Of a stretch of DNA of 64,000 nucleotides, positions 17,310-24,576 are shown piece after piece. The DNA is taken from positions 186,001-250,000 of the forward strand of contig CAVQFM010000007.1 of assembly GCA_963711705.1 (NCBI GenBank), read 5' to 3'. Origin of the DNA: RYN-230 sp963711705 (GTDB lineage: Bacteria; Actinomycetota; Actinomycetes; Streptosporangiales; Streptosporangiaceae). The first letter of the stretch is position 1; each line of letters begins with the position of its first letter. The notes under the pieces were generated by a model. The model ran no database searches. It had not been told where the DNA came from and saw nothing but the letters and a program-made list of their open reading frames with translations. A program made the position numbers and the translations under genes.

Positions 17310-18088
17310 CAGCTGGCGTCCAGCGCACCCAGCGACTCGGGCAGCACCTGGCCGCCGTCCACCACGATCGTCTGCCCGGTGATGTAGCCGGCCTCGTCGG
17401 TCGCCAGGAACAGCGCCGCGTAGCCGATCTCGTCCACCGTGCCCAGCCGGCGCAGCGGCACGCTCGCCGTCATCTCCTGGATGTACTCCTCACCGAGGTC
17501 CACCAGCCCTTCGGTGAGCACATTGCCCGGCAGCACCGCGTTGACCGTGATGCCGTGCGGGGCCAGCTCGATCGCGGCGGTCCGCATGAAGCCGAGCTGC
17601 CCGGCCTTGCTCGCGCCGTAGTGGGCCCAGCCCGGGAAGCCGGTGATCGGCCCGGTGATCGACGAGGTCAGGATGACCCGGCCGTGCGCCGATTGCCGCA
17701 GTGCGGGCAGGCAGGCCTGCACGGACAGGATGCAGCCGCGCAGGTTGGTGCCGAACACGGTGTCCATGTCCTCGTCGGTCATGTCCGCGAGCGGCGTGTC
17801 CGGGAAGATGCCCGCGTTGGCGCACAGCACGTCGATGCCGCCGAGCCGCTGCGCGGCCGTGGCAGCGATGTGCTCGCAGCCGGCCCGCGTGCTCACGTCG
17901 GCCAGCACATAGGAGACCTCGGCGCCATCCGCGGACAGTTCCGCTACTGCGCCCTTGGCCGCGTCCTCGTCCCGGCCGGCGATGAGCACCCGCGCCCCGC
18001 TGGTGGCGAACACCCGCGCGATGCCCTTGCCGATGCCCCGGGTGGCGCCGGTCACCACGACCGCGCGCCCGGCGATGGAGGTGAACAT
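17309..18088 (-). CDS. SDR dehydrogenase, probable 1-amino-2-propanol dehydrogenase of the microcompartment
   Basis: 259-residue classical SDR: cofactor motif 'VTGATRGIGKGIARVFA', 'LCANAGIF', catalytic serine in 'VILTSSITGP', 'YGASKAGQLG', and C-terminal 'ITGQTIVVDGGQVLPESL'. SDRs in this position of Rhodococcus/Mycobacterium microcompartment loci interconvert aminoacetone and (S)-1-amino-2-propanol (family knowledge); the assignment here rests on gene order next to the kinase and regulator. AAAGGAACC upstream supports the ATG. It could alternatively be a generic 3-oxoacyl reductase-like enzyme; substrate specificity cannot be read from motifs. Confidence 0.82.
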   Translation of the reverse strand: MFTSIAGRAVVVTGATRGIGKGIARVFATSGARVLIAGRDEDAAKGAVAELSADGAEVSYVLADVSTRAGCEHIAATAAQRLGGIDVLCANAGIFPDTPLADMTDEDMDTVFGTNLRGCILSVQACLPALRQSAHGRVILTSSITGPITGFPGWAHYGASKAGQLGFMRTAAIELAPHGITVNAVLPGNVLTEGLVDLGEEYIQEMTASVPLRRLGTVDEIGYAALFLATDEAGYITGQTIVVDGGQVLPESLGALDAS

Positions 18089-18123
18089 GGGCGGTTCCTT
18101 TCTGTGTCAGCCTCGTGTACGGA

Positions 18124-19155
18124 TCAGCCGGCCCGGCTGAGGTAGCGCTCAGCCAGGTCGCAGCTGTCCTGGGTATAGCCGGCGCCGAGTTCGGGTGCGA
18201 TGTCGGCGCCCTGGTGTGAGCCGATCCAGGCGACCAGCAGCAGCCGCCGGAACATGATGAACGTCCAGATCTCGGCCTCGTCGTCGGCGGGCAGGCTGAG
18301 CACCCGGCGGTACCCGGACAGCCAGCTGTCCACCAGCGCGGGCACCTGCGGCTGATGCTCGAAAAAGCTCACCGAGGTGCCGACGTCGTACAGGTACCAG
18401 CTGAACCCGGAGTCATCGAAGTCGATGACGCTGACCTTGCCGCCGTCGACGAGCAGGTTGGCCAGCCGGGTGTCCGCGTGCACCAGCCCGTAGCGGTCCG
18501 GCCCGGCGCCGAACCTGGCCAGCCGCCCGGCCAGCACGCTGTCCAGCCGGCCGAGCACGGCCCGCTCGGCCGGGCCGACCCCGATGCCGTCCTGCCACCG
18601 CCCCCAGCGGGCCTCCCGGCCGAACGCCGCGTCGTAGTTCCAGCTGAACCGGGTGAACCAGGCCGGCCGGGGCCACTCGCGGGCGTGCTGGTGCATCCGC
18701 GCGGTGACCTCGCCCAGCTCGGCGAAGTGCGCCGCGTCGTCGGCGGCGGGCTCGGTCCCGGTCAGGTACTCGAACCGGACGCAGTGCCGCAGCGCCCCGG
18801 GCCCGGCCGCCGCGCCCGGCTCTGCTGGTTCCCCGATGTCGGGCAGAGCCAGCACCCGCTGGCCGTCCGGGGCGGGCAGCACCCGCGGCGTGCGCACCCC
18901 GGCCTCGGCCCGCAGCGCGTCCATCCAGGCCAGCTCGGATTCGATCTCGGCCTCGGTGTGGTAGCCGAGCCGGTGCACGCGCAGGATGCACGGCCCGTGA
19001 TCCGGGTCCTCGACCAGGTAGGTCGCGTTCTCCGACACGTTGAGCAGGCGTACCGTGCTGCCCGGCGCGCAGCCGTAGACCCGGGCGGCCCGCTCGGCGA
19101 ACCGGGTGACCCGGCCCAGCACATCCCCGCCGGTGGACAGGTCGTGGGTGCTCAT
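18124..19155 (-). CDS. APH-family phosphotransferase, probable 1-amino-2-propanol kinase
   Basis: 343-residue kinase with the aminoglycoside/choline-kinase fold. Visible are the nucleotide-site 'GPCILRVHRLGYHT', the catalytic loop 'GLVHADTRLANLLVDGG' with the HxD motif, and the metal-binding 'VSVIDFDDSGF'. In the mycobacterial aminoacetone microcompartment a kinase of this family phosphorylates (S)-1-amino-2-propanol. Here the gene lies between shell genes and the SDR, the same arrangement, so that role is inferred. Its ATG overlaps the preceding shell gene stop by 4 bases. Antibiotic resistance is unlikely given the operon. Confidence 0.85.
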   Translation of the reverse strand: MSTHDLSTGGDVLGRVTRFAERAARVYGCAPGSTVRLLNVSENATYLVEDPDHGPCILRVHRLGYHTEAEIESELAWMDALRAEAGVRTPRVLPAPDGQRVLALPDIGEPAEPGAAAGPGALRHCVRFEYLTGTEPAADDAAHFAELGEVTARMHQHAREWPRPAWFTRFSWNYDAAFGREARWGRWQDGIGVGPAERAVLGRLDSVLAGRLARFGAGPDRYGLVHADTRLANLLVDGGKVSVIDFDDSGFSWYLYDVGTSVSFFEHQPQVPALVDSWLSGYRRVLSLPADDEAEIWTFIMFRRLLLVAWIGSHQGADIAPELGAGYTQDSCDLAERYLSRAG

Positions 19156-19805
19156 GGCTGCTCGCGGCCCTCCACCTGGTCCAGCACGTCGATGATCGCG
19201 TCCCGGGCCGCGGTCACCGCGTCGTCCGGTCCGCTCAGGTAGATCCGGCCGGCCACGCCGATCATGGACACGTCGACCAGTGTGACGCCGGGCGCGGCGC
19301 GTTCCGCCTCGTTGGCGGCCAGCGCGGTGAACAGCGCCGGGGTGACCTCGCAGACCAGCAGCGCGTCGCCGGGCAGGATCATCGAGCCGCCTCGCGTCCG
19401 GTTGATCAGGATGGCCTGCCGGTCGGTGATGTCCTCGATCACGTCGCAGAACAGCAGCCGCGGCCGCAGCTGGTCGGCCGCCTTGGCCTGCAGCCCGGCC
19501 AGGATGGCCTGCCCGGCCTGCTCCACCGCTGGCAGGCCGGGGGCGTGCACCTCGAGCACGCCGAACTGCCGCTCGACGAACAGGATGCCCGGCTCCACGG
19601 TCGGCACCGCGCGCAGCGCGAGATCGGTCACCCGCTCGATGGCCAGCGCCGGGGCGACCTCCACGATGAGCGCGTGCTCCCCCTCCATCGGCGGGTAGCC
19701 GCGGGCCCGGGTCGGCGTCCCGAGATAGGCCGCGAACTGCCGTTGCAGGTCCCGGACCAGCAGATGGACCCGCAGCTCCGGCACGGGCGGCGCGGTCAGT
19801 GGCAT
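19152..19805 (-). CDS. Tandem-domain microcompartment shell protein (BMC-T), second copy
   Basis: 217 residues with two successive BMC folds (about 10-110 and 112-212), forming a trimer that mimics a hexamer in the shell facet. Family signatures are 'ALIVEVAPALAIERVTDLAL', 'FGVLEVHAPGLPAVEQAG' and 'ALAANEAERAAPGVTLVD' followed by 'GRIYLSGPDDAV'. It is clearly paralogous to the protein at 20828-21430 (shared 'VERQFG', 'LINR', 'LAANEAE' and 'GRIYLSG/GRVYLSG'), but has about 15 extra N-terminal residues. Directly follows the BMC-H gene and overlaps the kinase gene by 4 bases. Pore residues cannot be assigned without a model. Confidence 0.85.
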   Translation of the reverse strand: MPLTAPPVPELRVHLLVRDLQRQFAAYLGTPTRARGYPPMEGEHALIVEVAPALAIERVTDLALRAVPTVEPGILFVERQFGVLEVHAPGLPAVEQAGQAILAGLQAKAADQLRPRLLFCDVIEDITDRQAILINRTRGGSMILPGDALLVCEVTPALFTALAANEAERAAPGVTLVDVSMIGVAGRIYLSGPDDAVTAARDAIIDVLDQVEGREQP

Positions 19806-19815
19806 GCCCGCCCGC

Positions 19816-20097
19816 TTATTCGCCGCGGATCGTGAAGTTCTTGCCGAGTTCCGCGTGCGGCCGCGGGATCACGTGCACCGAGATCAGCTCGCCCACGCTG
19901 CTCGCGGTCTCCGCGCCCGCCTCGGTGGCCGCCTTGACCGCGCCGACGTCCCCGACGATGGTCACCGCCACCAGCCCATCACCGACCTGGTCACGGCCCA
20001 CGATGGTCACGTTGGCCGCTTTGACCATGGCATCCGCCGCGGCCAGCGCGGCCACGTAACCCTTGGTCTCGATCATCCCGATCGCGTTGTCCGCCAC
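19816..20097 (-). CDS. Hexameric microcompartment shell protein (BMC-H)
   Basis: 93 residues, the standard one-domain BMC fold of PduA/EutM/CcmK: 'AIGMIETKGYVAALAAADAM' at the N-terminus, 'GLVAVTIVGDVGAVKAA', and 'ISVHVIPRPHAELG' near the end. Six copies form a flat hexagon whose central pore passes substrates. GTG start with a good AAGGAGAGGG site, implying strong translation expected for a major shell component. Lies between the BMC-P and second BMC-T genes. Nothing abnormal in length. Confidence 0.95.
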   Translation of the reverse strand: MADNAIGMIETKGYVAALAAADAMVKAANVTIVGRDQVGDGLVAVTIVGDVGAVKAATEAGAETASSVGELISVHVIPRPHAELGKNFTIRGE

Positions 20098-20112
20098 GTC
20101 CCTCTCCTTGTC

Positions 20113-20361
20113 CTATTCGGCCGGCTCATCGATCGAGCCGATGATCAGCGCGTCTACCGGCGGTGGCTTGCCCGGGAACCAGGCCGCCGCGACCGAGCCC
20201 TGGGCGATCAGCACCCGTTCGCCAACCCCGCTGCCAAGCACGTCGAAAGCCACCAGGCGCTGCCCGGTCCCGTCCGCCTCCACCTCGAGAAAGGCGCCCT
20301 TGGGGATCTCGGGCAGCCGGCGGGTAGCCCAGACGTTGCCGGTAACCGTCGCGGTAAGCAT
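20113..20361 (-). CDS. Pentameric microcompartment vertex protein (BMC-P, EutN/CcmL type)
   Basis: 82-residue EutN/CcmL-fold protein that caps the vertices of the shell. Motifs: 'ATVTGNVWATRR' at the start, 'VAFDVLGSGVGERVLIAQGS' and 'PVDALIIGSIDE' at the end, all hallmarks of the family. The ATG overlaps the upstream stop by one base. Only one BMC-P gene is present in the operon. Confidence 0.95.
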   Translation of the reverse strand: MLTATVTGNVWATRRLPEIPKGAFLEVEADGTGQRLVAFDVLGSGVGERVLIAQGSVAAAWFPGKPPPVDALIIGSIDEPAE

Positions 20362-20831
20362 CAGCGCTCCTTCTCGATGTCGACCCCGTCGGCCCGGGCC
20401 CGGTCCCGGGCCAGCGGCGTCAGCACGGCCTGGCGGCCCAGCACCAGCCGGGCGCCGGCCCGCGCCGCCTCGCGGACCGCAGCCTCGGTGACCGCGCCCT
20501 TCTCGATCCGGTGCGTGGGCCGGGCCGACCCGGCCGTGCCGCCTGCTGCCAGCCGGAACCGCAGCCGCCCGGCCTTCAGGTCGGCCCGCTGCTTGGGGTT
20601 CTCGAACAGGTGCAGCAGCCGGGTCACGAACGCCGCCAGTTCGGCGTCGGTACGCAGGCTGACCGTCTGCACGTCGCGCACCCCGTCCCGCGGGGTGAAC
20701 GGCGCCCCGTCCTGGGCCGGAGCCGCGGGCGGCGCCGCACCGGCTGACGGCCGGGCAGCAGGCAGCAGGTCGGCCAGGGCCTCGCGGACCAGCGACCGCA
20801 GCACGTTCGCGTCCACGCTGTCACCGGTCAT
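20361..20831 (-). CDS. Microcompartment-associated hypothetical protein with N-terminal encapsulation-like helix
   Basis: 156 residues, no enzyme family recognised. Residues about 5-24 form an amphipathic helix ('DANVLRSLVREALADLL') followed by a Pro/Ala-rich linker, the usual layout of microcompartment-targeting peptides. The middle has 'FVTRLLHLFENPKQRADLKA'. The C-terminal third ends in 'LVLGRQAVLTPLARDRARA', a 'LTPxARDxA' segment that recurs in several BMC-locus proteins. It sits between a BMC-T gene and the BMC-P gene, a position where Rhodococcus/Mycobacterium loci also have an uncharacterised protein. Likely cargo, adaptor or scaffold; function unknown. Confidence 0.75.
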   Translation of the reverse strand: MTGDSVDANVLRSLVREALADLLPAARPSAGAAPPAAPAQDGAPFTPRDGVRDVQTVSLRTDAELAAFVTRLLHLFENPKQRADLKAGRLRFRLAAGGTAGSARPTHRIEKGAVTEAAVREAARAGARLVLGRQAVLTPLARDRARADGVDIEKER

Positions 20832-21430
20832 GCCAGGCTCCGCAGCGCGTCCTCGGCCGCCTCGGCCGCCTGCCGCACGTCCGCCTCGGAGCCGGACAGG
20901 TACACCCGCCCGGTGGCGCCGATCATCCGGTAATCAACCACCTTGATCCGGGCCGCCTTCTCTGCCTCGTTGGCGGCCAGGATCGCATACGAAGCAGGCT
21001 GCATCTCCAGCACGAACAGCGACTCCCCGGCCAGCGCCATCGAGCCCAGCTTGTTCCGGTTGATCAGGAACGCATGCTGCGGGTCGAGCATCGTGATGAT
21101 CTCCGCCGCCAGCACCTGTGGCGCCGTCGCGTCCGACGCGGCCGCGCCCAGCGACTCCAGCACCGCCGTGCCTGCCGCCCGCACCTCATCCATCCCGCCG
21201 TGGATCTCCAGGTACCCGAACTGCCGCTCCACGACCAGGATCCCGGCCGCCACACCCGAGTGCTTCAGCGCCACATCGGTCAGCGCCTCGATATCCAGCC
21301 CGGGCGCGATCTCGATCACTTGTGCCGCATCCCCGCTGCGCGGCAGCCTGCCGCGGATCCAGGTCCCCAGGTAGCACATGGTCTGCGGCTGCATCCGGTT
21401 GATGAAGATGAACGAGCGCAACTCAGCCAC
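20828..21430 (-). CDS. Tandem-domain microcompartment shell protein (BMC-T), first copy
   Basis: About 200 residues with two BMC domains. The start is a GTG at 21430 that overlaps the aldehyde dehydrogenase stop by 8 bases; upstream frame extension to 21718 is the complement of that enzyme and is rejected. Residues 'RSFIFINRMQPQTMCYLGTW' open the protein; 'GYLEIHGGMDEVRAAGTAV' closes domain one and 'GRVYLSGSEADVRQAAEAA' domain two. Paralogue of 19152-19805. Two BMC-T proteins with a single BMC-H and BMC-P match the shell inventory of the Rhodococcus/Mycobacterium compartment. Confidence 0.88.
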   Translation of the reverse strand: MAELRSFIFINRMQPQTMCYLGTWIRGRLPRSGDAAQVIEIAPGLDIEALTDVALKHSGVAAGILVVERQFGYLEIHGGMDEVRAAGTAVLESLGAAASDATAPQVLAAEIITMLDPQHAFLINRNKLGSMALAGESLFVLEMQPASYAILAANEAEKAARIKVVDYRMIGATGRVYLSGSEADVRQAAEAAEDALRSLA

Positions 21431-23027
21431 GGGCGTCGCCCCCGGTAAGCGCCCGCAGTTCCTCCAGCACGACCCGCCGGATCTCCGCTCGCAGCGTTTC
21501 CACGTCAGACCGGGCCGGGGCGGCTGGGCCAGTCGCCGGTACCGGCGTTGAGCTAAGAGATTGCCCAGCCAGGTTGGACGCGAGCGGGTAGGGCGGGACG
21601 GATCCCGCCGGGACCTGCCAGGGATCCAGGCCAGCGAAATCGCCGAACGCCTCGGCCGGGTCACTGTGGTACGCCAGCCTGGTCCATTGCACGAGGTGCT
21701 TCGGCTGCAGGTTTTCACCGAGCGACGACCGGCCGAAGAACCCGGTGCCGATCGTCATCGTCGGGGCCAGCCCGGTCTCAAGCCCGGCGCTGCCCAGGCT
21801 GCTGCCCGCGTTGACCGCGACCCGGAGCACGTCGAGCGCCGCCCCGTAGGCCATGATCGTGGCCGGGTTGGTCGAGTGGATCGCGGCCGAGTGCCCCTTG
21901 CCGCCGATCCGCAGCACGGCGCGGGCCGCGTCGATGCCCTGCTCGTCGCCGGGCACGGTGACCACGCCGAGCACCGGGCAGAGCTTCTCATGGGCCAGCG
22001 GCTCCTCCGGGACGACCAGGCGGAACGGGGCGAGCAGCACCCGGGTCGTGCCGGGCACCCGGATGCCCGCCTGGGCGGCGATCCAGGTCGCGTCCTGGCC
22101 CACGAACCGGATGTCGAAGCGGCCACCCGGGAAGACCAGGTCGCGGATCTTGTCCCGGTCGGCCGGCTCCAGCAGGTGGCAGCCGGCCCGCTTCAGGTTC
22201 CGGTGCAGGGTGCCCGCCGCGGCCTCGGTGACTATCAGCACCGACTCGTTGGTGCACAGGATCGAGTTGTCGAAGCTCTTGCTGTCGGTGATCCGGGTGG
22301 CTGCCTTGGCCAGGTCCGCGGTGCCGTCCACGAGCACCGGCACGTTGCCCGGGCCGACGCCGATGGCCGGGTTGCCGGAACTGTACGCGGCGCGGACCAC
22401 GGCGGTGCCACCGGTCGCCACGATGACGCTGGTCCGCTCGTCGGCCATCAGCGCGTTGATCAGCGGCACCGACGGTTCGTCCACCACCTGGATGATGCCG
22501 TCCGGGGCGCCCGCCGCCACCGCCGCGGAGGCCAGTGCGCGGGCCGCGTCGGCCGAGCACTCCCGGGCCAGCGGGTGCGGGCTGACCACCACCGCGCTGC
22601 GGGTCATCAGGGCCAGCAGGGTCTTGACGAACACGGTGGCCACCGGGTTGGTGGACGGGGTCAGGGCGAGCACCACGCCGGCCGGGCGCGGGATCTCCAC
22701 GATCTTGGCCACCGGGTCGATCCGCGGCGTCACGTAGTCGTGCCCGGCATACGCCTCGACCAGCCCGGTGCTGCTGGCCAAGTTCTTGATCACCTTGTGC
22801 TCAGCGACACCGAAGCCGGTCTCGCGCACCGCCCACTCGGCGTACTCCCGGGCCCGCGCCGCACCGGCCTGGGCCGCGGCGTGCACGATGCGGTCCACGG
22901 TGCCCTTGTCGTACGTGCCGAACGCCTGGGCCGCCCACTGGGCCCGCTGCAGCATGGCCCGCGCCCGCGGCACCCCGGCCGGGTCGGTCAGCAGGTCCAC
23001 GCTGATCGGCTGGCCCACCACGGTCAT
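21423..23027 (-). CDS. CoA-acylating aldehyde dehydrogenase of the microcompartment (propionaldehyde dehydrogenase type)
   Basis: 534-residue enzyme oxidising an aldehyde, probably propionaldehyde, to acyl-CoA with NAD+. The catalytic cysteine is Cys258 in 'SFDNSILCTNES'; cofactor-binding segments include 'ALTPSTNPVATVFVK' and 'GVGPGNVPVLVDG'. The core is like PduP/EutE. The last 28 residues form a charged amphipathic helix ('VETLRAEIRRVVLEELRAL') after a Pro/Ala/Ser linker, a C-terminal encapsulation peptide. The start at 23027 overlaps the aminotransferase stop by 4 bases. It is the signature enzyme of the compartment and the point where both proposed aldehyde-producing routes meet. Confidence 0.93.
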   Translation of the reverse strand: MTVVGQPISVDLLTDPAGVPRARAMLQRAQWAAQAFGTYDKGTVDRIVHAAAQAGAARAREYAEWAVRETGFGVAEHKVIKNLASSTGLVEAYAGHDYVTPRIDPVAKIVEIPRPAGVVLALTPSTNPVATVFVKTLLALMTRSAVVVSPHPLARECSADAARALASAAVAAGAPDGIIQVVDEPSVPLINALMADERTSVIVATGGTAVVRAAYSSGNPAIGVGPGNVPVLVDGTADLAKAATRITDSKSFDNSILCTNESVLIVTEAAAGTLHRNLKRAGCHLLEPADRDKIRDLVFPGGRFDIRFVGQDATWIAAQAGIRVPGTTRVLLAPFRLVVPEEPLAHEKLCPVLGVVTVPGDEQGIDAARAVLRIGGKGHSAAIHSTNPATIMAYGAALDVLRVAVNAGSSLGSAGLETGLAPTMTIGTGFFGRSSLGENLQPKHLVQWTRLAYHSDPAEAFGDFAGLDPWQVPAGSVPPYPLASNLAGQSLSSTPVPATGPAAPARSDVETLRAEIRRVVLEELRALTGGDARG

Positions 23028-24313
23028 GGTTTTCTCCCCCCGGCCGCCCCCGCGTCGCGGTGGGCCGCGCCGATGGCCACCGCGACCCGGTCCAGCAGTT
23101 CGCCGCACAGGTCCGGGGTCATCAGCAGCCCCGGCTTGAACTGCAGGACCTGCGGGTCGAGGGTGGAGAAGATGGCCCACACGCCGTTCTCGTAGAGCCG
23201 CTGCATCACGAACTTGGCGCCCTGCGGATGGCCGAACTCCAGGCCCATCACCAGGCCGTCCTGGCGGATGCCCACGAACCAGTCCGGGTGGGCCCGCTGG
23301 ATCCGGCGCAGTCCCCGGCCGAGCAGGTCGGCGATGTAGTACACCATCGACCTGATCTCCGGCCGGCAGGTGATCTCCAGCGTCTTCAGTGCGGCCACGC
23401 AGCCGAGCTCGGCGCCGCCGAACGTGGACATGTGCGCGAAGCCGTCCTCGGTCAGCCAGCCCGCCGCCGCCTCGCTGACCAGCACGGCGCTGACCGGGTA
23501 CATGCCGCCGGAGATGCCCTTGCCGGTGACCAGGATGTCCGGCGCGATGCCGTGCTTGGTGATGGCCCACAGTTCGCCGGTGCGCATCAGCCCGGTCTGC
23601 ACCTCGTCCGCGATGTACAGCGCGCCGTAGCGCTCGCAGAGCTTTTTGACCGCCCCGAGATAGCCGGGGGCGGGCAGCGGGAAGCCGTAGGTGGCCGGGA
23701 TCGTTTCCATGATCACCGCGGCCACGTCCCGGCCGCGCAGCGCGTCCTCCATCGCGGTCAGGTCGTTGAACGGCACGTGGCTGAACTCATCCGGCCGGTC
23801 GGCCAGGAACAGGTTGGCGAACCGCTCGTCGCCGGTGGCCACGGCCAGCCCGGTGTGCCCGTGGTAGGCCTTGGCGATCGACACGATCCGGCGCTTCCCG
23901 GTCGCGTGCCGCGCGGTCTTGAGCGCGATGTCGATGGCCTCGCCACCGCCGCTGCCGAACACCACTTTGGTCAGCCCGGGCGGCGCGGTGCTGATCAGCG
24001 CCTCGGCCAGCGCCGTGCGGGCCAGCGACGGGAAGTGATGGTTGCCGATGTCGAAGCGCTGCATGGCCGCGGTGACGGCCGCGGTGACCTCCGGGTTGCG
24101 GTGGCCGAGGTTGTAGGTGCCGCCGTTGAGGTGCACGTCGATGAGCCGCTTGCCCTCGACGTCGTAGATGAAGTAGCCCTCCCGCCGGTCGATGACCAGC
24201 GGCACCCCCGAGTCCACCCAGAACTGGGTCTTGTCCGGGTTCCAGTACTGCCGGGACCGGGCGAGCATCTCGTCCTTGGACGGGAAGGCGATCAGCTCCT
24301 CGGTCCCTGCCAC
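23024..24313 (-). CDS. Class III PLP enzyme, probable aminopropanol-phosphate phospholyase
   Basis: About 429 residues of the class III aminotransferase fold. PLP-site segments: 'SGGGEAIDIALKTAR', 'IADEVQTGLMRTG' and the Schiff-base lysine in 'LVTGKGISGGMYP'. In microcompartments of this type the enzyme is thought to eliminate phosphate and ammonia from 1-amino-2-propanol O-phosphate, giving propionaldehyde; a conventional transaminase cannot be excluded. I choose the GTG at 24313 because GGAGGT lies 7 bases before it; earlier in-frame codons (24328, 24388) lack a site and enter the promoter. First gene of the operon. Confidence 0.88.
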   Translation of the reverse strand: MAGTEELIAFPSKDEMLARSRQYWNPDKTQFWVDSGVPLVIDRREGYFIYDVEGKRLIDVHLNGGTYNLGHRNPEVTAAVTAAMQRFDIGNHHFPSLARTALAEALISTAPPGLTKVVFGSGGGEAIDIALKTARHATGKRRIVSIAKAYHGHTGLAVATGDERFANLFLADRPDEFSHVPFNDLTAMEDALRGRDVAAVIMETIPATYGFPLPAPGYLGAVKKLCERYGALYIADEVQTGLMRTGELWAITKHGIAPDILVTGKGISGGMYPVSAVLVSEAAAGWLTEDGFAHMSTFGGAELGCVAALKTLEITCRPEIRSMVYYIADLLGRGLRRIQRAHPDWFVGIRQDGLVMGLEFGHPQGAKFVMQRLYENGVWAIFSTLDPQVLQFKPGLLMTPDLCGELLDRVAVAIGAAHRDAGAAGGRKP

Positions 24314-24354
24314 CTCAGGCACCTCCACGGCAGCGCGCTGGCCCGCACCCCAAC

Positions 24355-24398
24355 TTTGGTCTGACCAAATACGTACCCTTCTGACCAATTTCTGTCAA
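24355..24398 (-). promoter_or_regulatory. Promoter and palindromic operator of the microcompartment operon
   Basis: On the minus strand TTGACA (24398-24393) is followed after 17 bases by TACGTA (24375-24370), a good housekeeping promoter in an AT-rich island. Immediately downstream is the palindrome TTTGGTCTGACCAAA (24355-24369), and a further half-site TGACCAA lies inside the spacer (24382-24388). The dyad resembles GntR-type operators such as TGGTCTAGACCA of HutC/UTRA regulators. The operator covers the likely transcription start, so repression by the operon's own GntR protein is the simplest reading (inference). Confidence 0.7.
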
Positions 24399-24576
24399 GG
24401 GTCAAGTTAAAGGCATATTTCATGAACCAAAACTCTTGTCATGTTTCCTACCTGCTGATACCGTCCGCGCTGTGATCTGTACCACAAAACTGGCCTGAAC
24501 CGTTTGACCTCGGCTTGACCCGCTGCCCGGCGGCCCGCGGCGCCCGCGGCCTGGGCGACCCTCTGGGGAGGCACTC

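Noticed and set aside
18124..19155. Aminoglycoside resistance kinase
   Set aside because: Fold is shared, but the operon position between shell and SDR genes fits an aminopropanol-type kinase better.
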